In this document: piece after piece, positions 42,606 to 51,286 of the stretch
Layout of the letters: every line of letters begins with the position of its first letter
Numbering within the stretch: the stretch's first letter is position 1
NCBI GenBank assembly: GCA_910577195.1
Contig: CAJTLP010000002.1
Coordinates: 62,001-126,000 of the forward strand
From: an uncultured Eubacterium sp.
GTDB lineage: Bacteria; Bacillota; Clostridia; Oscillospirales; Acutalibacteraceae
DNA length: 64,000 bases
Direction: 5' to 3'
Notes under the pieces: model-generated
What the model was told of the DNA's origin: nothing
Databases searched by the model: none
What the model saw: the letters and a program-made list of their open reading frames with translations, nothing else
Translations under genes and position numbers: made by a program

Positions 42606-43754
42606 ATGTCAGACAAGGTAAAAAAAAGAAGAGACGCCATAATTAACGTTGCCTTTTTGGCAATGGTTCTCGGTTTAATATTTGTATTTTTCAAATACTG
42701 CTTTGGTATTGCGGCACCGTTTCTGCTTTCATTTTTCTTTGCCGTTCTTCTTCAAAGACCGTTAAGATGGCTCGACAAAAAAACAAAAAACAAATGCCAT
42801 ACGCTCTGGTCGCTTTTACTCGTTCTGCTTTCAATACTGATTATCGTCGGTCCGTTAATTATCATACTGTCACTTATAGGGCGTGAAATAGGGAATTTCG
42901 TATCATACCTGACTGATCAGCTTAATGATTTGCCATCCTTTCTCGCCACGCTTGAAAAGGAAATACTCGGCCTTATCAAGTTCCTGCCTGACAGCATTTA
43001 TACCTCTGCAGCAGATTATATATCAGACCTCTTCGGTAAAATGATTAACAACTTTGATTTAAGTGCAATCGGCATTGATATGAAATCTGTTACAAGCGGA
43101 CTGACAACAGGTGTCAGCGGAATTTACGGAGTTGTAAAGAATATTCCGTCTGTTCTCATTGGTATCGTAATCGGAGTAGTTGCCTGGATATTCTTCACTA
43201 AGGATTATAATTATATCGTTCATTTCATCAAGCTTCAGCTCCCTGATAACAAAAAGAATATTTTAAGTGAGATTAAGCAGATTTTTTCAAAAACGGTTTT
43301 AAAAATGATAAGAGCATATGGTATTATTATGCTTATTACCTTCTGCGAGCTGTTTCTCGGCTTGTCAATCCTGAACTGGATTGGCGTTATGGACAACAGT
43401 TATGTTGTTATGATAGCAATTGTAATAGCCATATTTGATATTTTACCGGTTGCAGGCTCAGGCGGAATTCTTATTCCGTGGGCTGCTATAAGCTTAATTC
43501 TTGGCGAATATCCGGCAGCAATAGGACTTATTGTTGTTTACGCGGTTATTACTGTTATCCGCCAGTATATTGAGCCAAAAATCGTCGGCTCCTCTCTTGG
43601 TGTTCATCCGCTCGTAACTCTTGCCGGCTTATATTTCGGTCTCAAGCTGTTCGGCTTTATGGGTATGTTCATCGTGCCTCTGGCAGTGATGACCCTGAAG
43701 GCATTCAACGATGCCGGCAGAATTCATCTGTTCAATTCACCGGAAAGAAATTGA
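42606..43754 (+). CDS. AI-2E family / YtvI-like membrane permease
   Basis: A 382-residue protein with seven to eight membrane helices and a large soluble loop (about 65-175), the layout of the AI-2E exporter family. The closing segment LPVAGSGGILIPWAAISLILGEYPAAIGLIVVYAVITVIRQYIEPKIVG is diagnostic in pattern. The family includes YtvI of spore-formers, the autoinducer-2 exporter TqsA and Na/H antiporters; the cargo here is unknown. Monocistronic with an AAAAAGGAAG site. Confidence 0.87.
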   Translation: MSDKVKKRRDAIINVAFLAMVLGLIFVFFKYCFGIAAPFLLSFFFAVLLQRPLRWLDKKTKNKCHTLWSLLLVLLSILIIVGPLIIILSLIGREIGNFVSYLTDQLNDLPSFLATLEKEILGLIKFLPDSIYTSAADYISDLFGKMINNFDLSAIGIDMKSVTSGLTTGVSGIYGVVKNIPSVLIGIVIGVVAWIFFTKDYNYIVHFIKLQLPDNKKNILSEIKQIFSKTVLKMIRAYGIIMLITFCELFLGLSILNWIGVMDNSYVVMIAIVIAIFDILPVAGSGGILIPWAAISLILGEYPAAIGLIVVYAVITVIRQYIEPKIVGSSLGVHPLVTLAGLYFGLKLFGFMGMFIVPLAVMTLKAFNDAGRIHLFNSPERN

Positions 43755-43770
43755 TAAAACTATATAATAA

Positions 43771-43801
43771 AGAGCTGTTCCGAATGATTCGGAACAGCTC
43801 T
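43771..43801. terminator. Bidirectional terminator between the AI-2E gene and iolE
   Basis: AGAGCTGTTCCGAA (43771-43784) with TTCGGAACAGCTCT (43788-43801), loop of three bases, T runs on both sides. Confidence 0.92.
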
Positions 43802-43824
43802 TCTCTTTTTGAAATATTTTAATT

Positions 43825-44724
43825 TTATAAGCCTGTGTTTTCAGCAATATACTTACGAGCCTTTACTGCATACGCAAAAGGATTTGCTTTTGCAGGGTCC
43901 TGCTCAGCCTCAACAACTACCCAGCCTTCATAATCATTCTCAGCAAGGATATCAAAGATAGGCTTGAAATCAACATCGCCGTCACCCGGCACTGTGAACA
44001 CACCTGCTCTTACTGCATCAAGAAAAGACATATGCTCAGGCACAACCTGATTGTTGTAAACATCAAGTCTTACGTCCTTGAGGTGAACGTGCTTGACTCT
44101 GTTAATATATTTCTTAAGCACAGGAACAGGGTCGATACCTGCAAAGGTAAGGTGACCTGAATCGAAAAGGAGATAAACAAGCTCAGGGTCAGTAAGCTCC
44201 ATAAGCTTATCAATTTCCTCAACAGTCTGAACACCTGTACCCATATGATGATGAACGGTGAAATACATACCCTTTGACTTGGCGTATGCACCCATTTCAT
44301 TAAAGCCTTTGGCAACGATTGCCCACTCTTCATCTGTATAATATGGCTTTTCATCCAGGATTGACTTGTCAAGACATCCCTGAATAGAATTACCCTGCTC
44401 AGATGCACCGATAACCTTTGCACCTAATTTATAAAGCTTATCGCAATGCGCCTTGAAAGCCTCTATTGTCTCCTCATAAGGCTTTGAGGTTAAGAAGGAA
44501 GAGAACCATGCGTTACAAATCTGCAGTCCTCTGATATCAAGATACGGCTTTAAAACATCAGGGTCGGCAGGATATTTGTTGCCGATTTCCGAACCCTTAA
44601 AGCCTGCAAGTGCCATTTCACTTATGCACTGCTCAAATGTATTTTCAGCACCCAGATCAGGCATATCATCATTCGTCCAGCCGATTGGTGCAATAGCAAG
44701 TTTTACTTTGTTTGGATCAAGCAT
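43825..44724 (-). CDS. iolE: Inosose dehydratase
   Basis: Dehydrates scyllo-inosose in myo-inositol breakdown. A 299-residue TIM barrel of the xylose isomerase-like clan: IAPIGWTNDDMPDLG at the N-terminus is the IolE signature, and the metal ligands lie in YFTVHHHMGTGVQT, LLFDSGHLTFAG, VKHVHLKDVR and the final VVVEAEQDPAKANP. It is the last gene of the iolG-iolD-iolE operon, 52 bp after iolD, with an AAAGGTAAC site. Confidence 0.93.
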   Translation of the reverse strand: MLDPNKVKLAIAPIGWTNDDMPDLGAENTFEQCISEMALAGFKGSEIGNKYPADPDVLKPYLDIRGLQICNAWFSSFLTSKPYEETIEAFKAHCDKLYKLGAKVIGASEQGNSIQGCLDKSILDEKPYYTDEEWAIVAKGFNEMGAYAKSKGMYFTVHHHMGTGVQTVEEIDKLMELTDPELVYLLFDSGHLTFAGIDPVPVLKKYINRVKHVHLKDVRLDVYNNQVVPEHMSFLDAVRAGVFTVPGDGDVDFKPIFDILAENDYEGWVVVEAEQDPAKANPFAYAVKARKYIAENTGL

Positions 44725-44776
44725 TTTGTTGTTACCTTTCTAATTTAAAGTAAATATGTAAAAAATCCGCAGCTTT

Positions 44777-46630
44777 TTAGTAGTCAAAGGTTTCTTTAAT
44801 ATGCGCCTGCATATCCTCATAGGCTGCAGCAACGGTTTCAGACTCAGATACCTCAGCCACGCCGACTCTCCACCAGGACTCGAAGCCGGGTGTCATTGTC
44901 TTAGGAAGCACCTTGATATCAAAGAGACAGGAAACGGTCTGCTTTTTAGCGTCCTCAAGTGCTGCACGAAGCTCGTCTGAAGTTCGGCAGGTATATGATT
45001 TTGCACCATAGCCCTCTGCAATCTTTGCAAAGTCAGGGTCAATTTCAGCACCGTCAAGCATACCTGTTACCGGATTTCTTGCACGGAATACTGTACCAAA
45101 GGTATCTGTGCCCTGATTATTCTGCAGATTTTCAATACAACCCCAGCCCATATTATCAAAGAGACAAACATTAATCTTAAGTCCTTCCTGAAGAGCTGTA
45201 TAAAGCTCACTGTGACCCATAAGGAATGAGCCGTCACCGCAGAAGGTGTAAACCTCAGACTCAGGCTTTGCAAGCTTGGCACCGAGAGCACCGTTAACCT
45301 CATAACCCATATTGGAATAACCGTATTCCATATGGTATGTGCCTCTGTCCTTTGGTCTGAAAAGTCTCTGCATATCACCGGGAAGAGAACCTGCTGAACC
45401 GAGTGCAATGGCATCGTCGTCCATAAACTCATTGATGATACCAAGTGCAAGAGTCTGATTCAAACCACCCTCCAGCTCAGTTGAATAATACTTATCCACA
45501 ATGGCATCCCACTCAGCCTTAGCGTCAGCAATCTCATTTTGATAAGCTGATTTATAACCATCACAGGAATCAATAAGAGCTGTCAGTGTTTCTCTTGCAT
45601 CGGCAATCACTGCCTCTGCATCCATTTTGAACGCATCGAATGGGCAGATATTGATACCGAGCACCTTTCTGTTTTCATTGAAGAGCCATTTTGAAGATGT
45701 AGTAAAATCTGTAAAACGAGTACCCACACCGATAACCAGGTCAGCATCCTTAGCAATAACGTTGGCAGCCTTGCCGCCTGTTACGCCGATACCACCTAAG
45801 TTAAGCGGATGCTTCCAGTCAATAATGCCCTTACCTGCCTGTGTTTCGCCGATAGGGATATTGTACTTTTCAGCAAATTTCTGCAATTCCTTTTCAGCCT
45901 CGCTGTATCTTACACCGCCGCCGCAAACGATAATCGGTTTCTTTGCGGATTTGATAAGCTCAGTCGCTCTTTCAAGCTGTGATGCGGAAACAGGACGTCT
46001 GTCCAGATGCCATACACGCTTTGCAAGGAAATGCTCAGGATAATCATATGCTTCGCCCTCAACATCCTGCGGCATTGCAAGGCAGACCGCACCTGTATCA
46101 GCAGGGTCTGTAAGAACGCGCATTGCATTGAGACAAGCGGTCATAAGCTGTTCAGGTCTGTTAATTCTGTCAAAATAGTGGCATACTCCCTTAAAGGCAT
46201 CTGTTACTGTTCTGCCGTAGTTATCAAAGAACTCAGCCTGCTGCAAAACAGGATCAGGCTGACGGCAGGCAAATGTATCACCCGGAAGAACAAGCAGCGG
46301 AATTCTGTTGGCTGTTGCACAGCCGCAGGCAGTTACCATATTTGTAGCACCGGGACCGATTGAAGAAACGCAGGGAATAATTGCCTTTCTGTCCATCTGC
46401 TTGGCATATGCCATAGCAGCAAGCGCCATATTCTGCTCATTTTTACCCTGATAGAATTTCAGGTTATGTCCGCCCTGCTCAAGAGCCTGACCGACACCGA
46501 CAACACAGCCGTGACCGAAAATGCCGAAAATGCCGTTTACAAATTTGGTTTCAACGCCGTCACATTCAATATACTGATTGTCAAGGAACTTAACAAGTGC
46601 CTGTGACATTGTAAGTCTTGTACGTTTCAT
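44777..46630 (-). CDS. iolD: 3D-(3,5/4)-trihydroxycyclohexane-1,2-dione hydrolase
   Basis: A thiamine diphosphate enzyme that opens the inositol ring. At 617 residues it matches IolD length. It has the N-terminal PYR domain (FGIFGHGCVVGVGQAL, the catalytic Glu region FYQGKNEQNMALAA), a Rossmann middle domain and the PP domain with CGDGSFLMGHSELYTAL...VCLFDNMGWGCI, where Asp and Asn bind the metal. The closely packed start, four bases after the iolG stop codon, indicates coupling. Confidence 0.93.
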   Translation of the reverse strand: MKRTRLTMSQALVKFLDNQYIECDGVETKFVNGIFGIFGHGCVVGVGQALEQGGHNLKFYQGKNEQNMALAAMAYAKQMDRKAIIPCVSSIGPGATNMVTACGCATANRIPLLVLPGDTFACRQPDPVLQQAEFFDNYGRTVTDAFKGVCHYFDRINRPEQLMTACLNAMRVLTDPADTGAVCLAMPQDVEGEAYDYPEHFLAKRVWHLDRRPVSASQLERATELIKSAKKPIIVCGGGVRYSEAEKELQKFAEKYNIPIGETQAGKGIIDWKHPLNLGGIGVTGGKAANVIAKDADLVIGVGTRFTDFTTSSKWLFNENRKVLGINICPFDAFKMDAEAVIADARETLTALIDSCDGYKSAYQNEIADAKAEWDAIVDKYYSTELEGGLNQTLALGIINEFMDDDAIALGSAGSLPGDMQRLFRPKDRGTYHMEYGYSNMGYEVNGALGAKLAKPESEVYTFCGDGSFLMGHSELYTALQEGLKINVCLFDNMGWGCIENLQNNQGTDTFGTVFRARNPVTGMLDGAEIDPDFAKIAEGYGAKSYTCRTSDELRAALEDAKKQTVSCLFDIKVLPKTMTPGFESWWRVGVAEVSESETVAAAYEDMQAHIKETFDY

Positions 46631-46633
46631 AAG

Positions 46634-47647
46634 TTAACCCTCGATTTCTGAAAGCTTAACAGGTCTGTTTTCCTTAACGGAAAGCTTAGCTGCAAGACCG
46701 AGACGAAGAGCCTCAAGACCGTCATATACAGTGGTCTTTGTCTCCTTATCATTGATAACACAGTCAATGAACTCTGTCATCTCATCTGTAAAGGACTGCA
46801 TATATCTTTCAAGAAAGAAATAAAGCGGCTTGTCAGTTGTAGCACCGTTTTCGTCCATAAACTCAACGTGGGTAGGTGTATCGTTGGCAGCACTTGCCTG
46901 ACCCTTCTTGCCGAATACCTCAAGTCTCTGGTCGTATCCGTAAGCAGCTTTACGGCAGTTATCAATAACACCGATTGCACCGCTCTTGAATTTGAGGGCA
47001 ACAAGTGCAGTATCCACGTCGCCTGCCTCACCGATTGCAGGGTCAACGGTTACAGCAGCATTTGCATAAACCTCTTCAACCTCGCCGCCGATGAAACGAG
47101 CCATATCAAAATCATGAACAGTCATATCAAGGAAGATACCGCCTGATACCTTAACATATGCAATTGGAGGCGGCTCAGGGTCACGTGATGTGATTTTGAT
47201 TGTCTGAAGCTCACCGATTTTGCCCTCGTTTGCAAGATTCTTTATCTGTGCAAAATTGTGGTCATAACGGCGGTTAAAGCCAATCTGAAGCTTAACACCT
47301 GCCTCATCAACGGCAGCAATAACAGCCTTGATTTTTTCGACAGTCAAATCAACAGGCTTTTCGCAGAAAATGTGCTTGCCTGCTTTTGCAGCCTCAATCG
47401 CAATGTCTGCGTGTGTATCTGTTGAGGAACAGATAAGAACTGCCGTAATCTCAGGATTATTTAAAATCTCGTGATAGTCCTCATAGTAGTTTGGTATACC
47501 AAGCTCGCCTGCAACCTTCTTTGCGCCATCAACATAAATATCAGAAATAGCAACGATTTCTGCCTGCGGAATATGGTATGTAATCGACTTTGCATGTACC
47601 TGACCGATACGTCCGGCACCAATGATGCCAACCTTAAGTTTTTCCAT
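46634..47647 (-). CDS. iolG: Inositol 2-dehydrogenase
   Basis: Oxidises myo-inositol to scyllo-inosose with NAD. A 337-residue GFO/IDH/MocA-family enzyme: VGIIGAGRIGQVHAKSI nucleotide motif, the catalytic FCEKPVDLT lysine and the GGIFLDMTVHDFDMARFIGG segment with Asp and His of the active site. First gene of the minus-strand iolG-D-E operon; GAGAGGTAAATG precedes the start. No inositol-specific regulator (IolR) was found nearby. Confidence 0.9.
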   Translation of the reverse strand: MEKLKVGIIGAGRIGQVHAKSITYHIPQAEIVAISDIYVDGAKKVAGELGIPNYYEDYHEILNNPEITAVLICSSTDTHADIAIEAAKAGKHIFCEKPVDLTVEKIKAVIAAVDEAGVKLQIGFNRRYDHNFAQIKNLANEGKIGELQTIKITSRDPEPPPIAYVKVSGGIFLDMTVHDFDMARFIGGEVEEVYANAAVTVDPAIGEAGDVDTALVALKFKSGAIGVIDNCRKAAYGYDQRLEVFGKKGQASAANDTPTHVEFMDENGATTDKPLYFFLERYMQSFTDEMTEFIDCVINDKETKTTVYDGLEALRLGLAAKLSVKENRPVKLSEIEG

Positions 47648-47785
47648 AACATTTACCTCTCAAAAATATTCTTAAGGTACTGCGCTAAAGCAGCACTCTA
47701 TCGCTTAAATGATAACACAACAAATTCTATAATTCAATAATATAAATTGACAAATATAAATATTTTTTTAGGGTATGCTAAAATA

Positions 47786-47814
47786 TTGCAATAACAGTAA
47801 AATATATGTATAAT
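47786..47814 (+). promoter_or_regulatory. Promoter of the TSCPD/GH36-like gene block
   Basis: TTGCAA (47786-47791), 17 bases, TATAAT (47809-47814), 33 bases before the start codon, in the divergent region opposite iolG. Confidence 0.65.
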
Positions 47815-47847
47815 AAGACTGTATAATAATTAAGGAGAACTAAAAAT

Positions 47848-48102
47848 ATGACATACACCTACAAACCTACCGGCGTCTGCGCACAGCAGATTACCATTGA
47901 AATAAATGATGATGAAACAATAAAGGATATTAAATTTTTAGGCGGCTGCAACGGTAACCTTCAGGGAATATCCGCACTGGCTAAAAACAGAACTATGGAC
48001 GAGGTTATCAGTATACTTAAGGGTATTAAGTGTGGCTTTAAAGGCACCTCCTGTCCGGACCAGCTTGCAAAAGCACTTGAAGAAATCAAAGAAGAATTTT
48101 AA
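47848..48102 (+). CDS. TSCPD-domain protein (TIGR03905 family)
   Basis: An 84-residue single-domain protein. The pattern YKPTGVCAQQITIEIND, FLGGCNGNLQGIS and GTSCPDQLAKAL is that of TSCPD domains, which also occur as the C-terminal extension of ribonucleotide reductases. Cysteines C11, C34, C53 and C60 may bind a metal. Stand-alone members are frequent in Clostridia and have no established role. It precedes the large GH36-like gene by 15 bp with an AAGGAGAAC site. Confidence 0.88.
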   Translation: MTYTYKPTGVCAQQITIEINDDETIKDIKFLGGCNGNLQGISALAKNRTMDEVISILKGIKCGFKGTSCPDQLAKALEEIKEEF

Positions 48103-48117
48103 CAAGAGGGTTGAATT

Positions 48118-50463
48118 ATGTTAAGACTTGAAAGCAGAATACTCCAGCGTGAATTCAAGGTATATGAGGGCAACCTCTACGCATCACAAATCAGAAACAC
48201 CCTGTCAAAAATGGATCTTGTTCCTGACGGAAACAGTGTTGAATTTTTATTTCACTTTACCGACGGAACAGAATTCACATCGAAGGGACTTCAGGTTACA
48301 GACCATAAGCAGGAGCGCGGCCGCCTTTCTTTCACCTTTGCGGAATGCGAGGGCATTACGGTTACAATGTCCTTCTGGGCAGGCGAGGACGGAAACACAT
48401 TAAAAAAACAGATTTCTTTTGTACAGAGCAATGACAAAATCATTGACTACATTCTCCTTGAGCATATCGGTATCATCAATTCAAAAACGCATTTCAGCGT
48501 ACCGACGGATATTGAGGGACCTGAGCTTGGTCCTTACCACTCTGCACTGGGTCAGCCATTTTATATTGACAGCCTGTTTTTCGGCTGTGAGTTTCCTGCA
48601 ACCTTCAATGCCGTTGTGTACGGTATAGGTCAGGTAAAATACTATCTCGGTAAAAATATAAGCGGAAGATTTGACTGCCCTGTAACCATTATGGGCGGTG
48701 CCAAAAGCAATATGATGGTTGATGTGCAAAGAGCATTCTTTGACTACATTGATGATATTGCCGTTCCAACTGATTTCCGTATGCAGTACAACAGCTGGTA
48801 TGACCATATGCTCAATATTGATGCAGATAATATTGAAAAATCCTTTTTTGAGGTTGAAAAGCATCTTTCATCAAACGGTGTTCCGCCGCTTGATGCCTAT
48901 GTTATAGACGACGGCTGGAATGATTATAAAGCACCTTTCTGGTCCTTTAATAAGAAATTCCCAAATCAGCTTTATGATTCCACTGCAATGACCAAGCGTT
49001 TCGGCTCAAGCTTCGGTCTTTGGTTAGGTCCTCGCGGAGGATATAATTATCAGGCTCAGTTTGCGAAAAGAATGGAGAAAAAAGGCTTCGGTGCTTACAA
49101 TGCAATGTCAAGGGATATTTGTATTGCGGACAAAACCTATCAGAAAAATGTTCAGGATTTCATTCTGAAAACAACGAAGGACTTTGATATCAACTACTGG
49201 AAGCTTGACGGTTTTTGTTTAAAGCCTTGTAACAATCCAAAGCACAATCACACCGTCGGCGGCGAAAATGATATGTACTATTTCACAGAAATGTGGGAGG
49301 GCTGGATTGAAATTTTCAAAAACATACGCAAGCTCAGAAAACAGCAGGGCAAGGATATCTGGATTAATATGACCTGCTATGTCAACCCTTCTCCGTGGTG
49401 GCTTCAGTATGTCAACAGCATATGGCTGCAAAACAGTCAGGATATCGGCTTTTCGGATAATCTTGAAAAGCAGTCCCAGCTTGACAGAGAGCTTACCTAC
49501 CGCGACTCAAGGTATTACGACTCCTACTGCACAAGGGCATGGCAGCTTCCGAACAAATATGTATACAATCACGAACCGATATACGGAAACTGTGCTAAGG
49601 TTAATTACACGGATGAGGAATTTGAGAAATACCTCTATTTCAATGCCTGCAGAGGTCAGGCGTTTAATGAGCTTCATCTGAGCTACAATATGATGAACAA
49701 ATCAAAGTGGAGAACACTTGCATCTGTTTTACAGTGGCAGAAGAGCAATTACGATATTCTTCAAAAAGTGAATTTCATCGGCGGAAGACCTGACGATAAC
49801 AATGTTTACGGTTATTTCGGCTGGACCGAAAACGGCGACGGCATTATCGCACTGAGAAATCCTACTGACGAAAAAGCACCGTTGACTCTTACTCTCAATA
49901 AGCTTATGGGCTGCCCTGAGAATCTTAAGGATGTTAAAAGATATAATGTGTATAATGAAAGCGGTACGGAAAACTTTGACAGTTATTCCTACGGCGATAA
50001 AATTGATATGACCCTTAAGCCGTTTGAGGTTAAGATATTCCAGTTCGGCCATAGCGACAGGAGATATGATTATCTGAAAGGCATAAATGAATTCACAATT
50101 TCTTTCCAGTACAATGGTGAGGAAAACTGTGTAATTGCAGAAAATGATGACATTAAAATTTCAGTTGAAAAGGGCTTCATTCACATTAAGTGTGATAATT
50201 GTGAAATTCATTCGGAAAGCATTATCAGCTCAAACAAGCACAAAATCACCATTGTGCGAGAAAAGAATGCTATGATTAAGCTGTATATCGACAGGCATCT
50301 TGACTGCTCGGGCTATAACGCTGATATAAAGCCTGAAGTGTCTACTCAGTTTAACAGCAGTGCCGATGAATTCACCGTTAAGGATAAGGCTACACCTTAC
50401 GACGAAATCATATCCCTTAAAGAGATTCTTGGCAATGTAGGTAAAAGAAGGAAGAAAAAATAA
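48118..50463 (+). CDS. Large GH36-like (clan GH-D) glycosidase
   Basis: A 781-residue protein without signal peptide. N-terminal beta-sandwich (1-215), TIM barrel (about 220-560) and C-terminal beta domains including a concanavalin-like tail (about 660-770, ending DEFTVKDKATPYDEI). Clan GH-D features: YVIDDGWNDY, FGLWLGPRGGYNYQ, nucleophile Asp364 in NYWKLDGFCLK and candidate acid/base Asp442 in LQNSQDIGFSD. It is clearly different in length and motif from the other GH36 enzyme at 36 kb, so it probably acts on another alpha-galactoside or alpha-GalNAc. The stop overlaps the next gene by one base (TAATG). Confidence 0.8.
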   Translation: MLRLESRILQREFKVYEGNLYASQIRNTLSKMDLVPDGNSVEFLFHFTDGTEFTSKGLQVTDHKQERGRLSFTFAECEGITVTMSFWAGEDGNTLKKQISFVQSNDKIIDYILLEHIGIINSKTHFSVPTDIEGPELGPYHSALGQPFYIDSLFFGCEFPATFNAVVYGIGQVKYYLGKNISGRFDCPVTIMGGAKSNMMVDVQRAFFDYIDDIAVPTDFRMQYNSWYDHMLNIDADNIEKSFFEVEKHLSSNGVPPLDAYVIDDGWNDYKAPFWSFNKKFPNQLYDSTAMTKRFGSSFGLWLGPRGGYNYQAQFAKRMEKKGFGAYNAMSRDICIADKTYQKNVQDFILKTTKDFDINYWKLDGFCLKPCNNPKHNHTVGGENDMYYFTEMWEGWIEIFKNIRKLRKQQGKDIWINMTCYVNPSPWWLQYVNSIWLQNSQDIGFSDNLEKQSQLDRELTYRDSRYYDSYCTRAWQLPNKYVYNHEPIYGNCAKVNYTDEEFEKYLYFNACRGQAFNELHLSYNMMNKSKWRTLASVLQWQKSNYDILQKVNFIGGRPDDNNVYGYFGWTENGDGIIALRNPTDEKAPLTLTLNKLMGCPENLKDVKRYNVYNESGTENFDSYSYGDKIDMTLKPFEVKIFQFGHSDRRYDYLKGINEFTISFQYNGEENCVIAENDDIKISVEKGFIHIKCDNCEIHSESIISSNKHKITIVREKNAMIKLYIDRHLDCSGYNADIKPEVSTQFNSSADEFTVKDKATPYDEIISLKEILGNVGKRRKKK

Positions 50464-51200
50464 TGAAATGTAAGAAGTGCGGATGTGACACACTGATAAA
50501 AAATGATGACTGGTACAAATGTGCCAATTGCGGCGCAGAAATTTTTGACACAGAGGTGCAGCTCGGTGACATAACAAGTCCCACAAAAGAGGTTGAATCT
50601 CTTGAAAACAATCATCATACCGCCGCTGCTGACGAAGATGTTAACAACGAGCCTGAACCGGAAAAGGAAAGAAGCAAGCTGCGTGATGCAATTGATTTCT
50701 GCATTCCGATTGTCATTGCAATTATTGCCGCAATGATTTTAAAAACCTTTGTTTTTGCCAACGCAGTTGTACCTACAGGCTCAATGAAGAATACCATTGA
50801 GGAAAAGGACAGGATTATTGCAAGCCGTATCGCATATAGGAACGAAGACCCACAGCGCTACGACGTAATAATATTAAAGTATCCCGATGACGAAACACAG
50901 TGCTTTGTTAAAAGAATTATCGGTCTTCCGGGAGAAACGGTTGAAATTGTAAACGGTATTGTTTATGTAACAAAAACTGACGGTGAAAAGATACAACTTG
51001 ACGACAGCTTTGTTACAAATTGTGTTCCTTCAGGGGATTACGGACCGTTTTCAGTTCCTGCCGACTCATATTTTGTAATGGGTGATAACAGAAACACCAG
51101 CTGGGATTCACGCTTCTGGGACAACAAATATGTTCACAAGGATAAAATTCTCGGCAAGGTTAAATTCAAATATTATCCTCATTTCAGTATAATAGAATAA
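50463..51200 (+). CDS. lepB: Signal peptidase I with N-terminal zinc ribbon
   Basis: Cleaves signal peptides of exported proteins. The 245-residue protein has the type I catalytic pair Ser107 (VPTGSMKNTI) and Lys150 (CFVKRIIGLPGE), box E GDNRNTSWDSRFW, and one membrane helix (about 77-98). Before the helix it carries a cytoplasmic CxxC...CxxC zinc ribbon (Cys3, Cys6, Cys20, Cys23), not part of normal signal peptidases. The gene is coupled to the GH36-like gene by a one-base overlap, an odd partnership for a housekeeping protease. Confidence 0.92.
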   Translation: MKCKKCGCDTLIKNDDWYKCANCGAEIFDTEVQLGDITSPTKEVESLENNHHTAAADEDVNNEPEPEKERSKLRDAIDFCIPIVIAIIAAMILKTFVFANAVVPTGSMKNTIEEKDRIIASRIAYRNEDPQRYDVIILKYPDDETQCFVKRIIGLPGETVEIVNGIVYVTKTDGEKIQLDDSFVTNCVPSGDYGPFSVPADSYFVMGDNRNTSWDSRFWDNKYVHKDKILGKVKFKYYPHFSIIE

Positions 51201-51214
51201 TTCACCGTTTGACT

Positions 51215-51267
51215 AAGCAAGAGAGATAAGTCCGAACAAGCCTGAAACGGATTTATCTCGCTTGCTT
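51215..51267. terminator. Long hairpin between lepB and the GPH symporter gene
   Basis: AAGCAAGAGAGATAAGTCCG (51215-51234) pairs with 51248-51267 at 18 of 20 positions. No T tract follows; it is directly followed by AACAGGAGAGGG, the ribosome site of the symporter. It may be an attenuator or a processing site rather than a classical terminator. Confidence 0.6.
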
Positions 51268-51286
51268 AACAGGAGAGGGCTTTGCT

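Noticed and set aside
45627..46043. Plus-strand ORF of 138 aa opposite iolD.
   Set aside because: An antisense shadow of a well-conserved enzyme with no ribosome site; the same applies to the other long antisense frames in the window.
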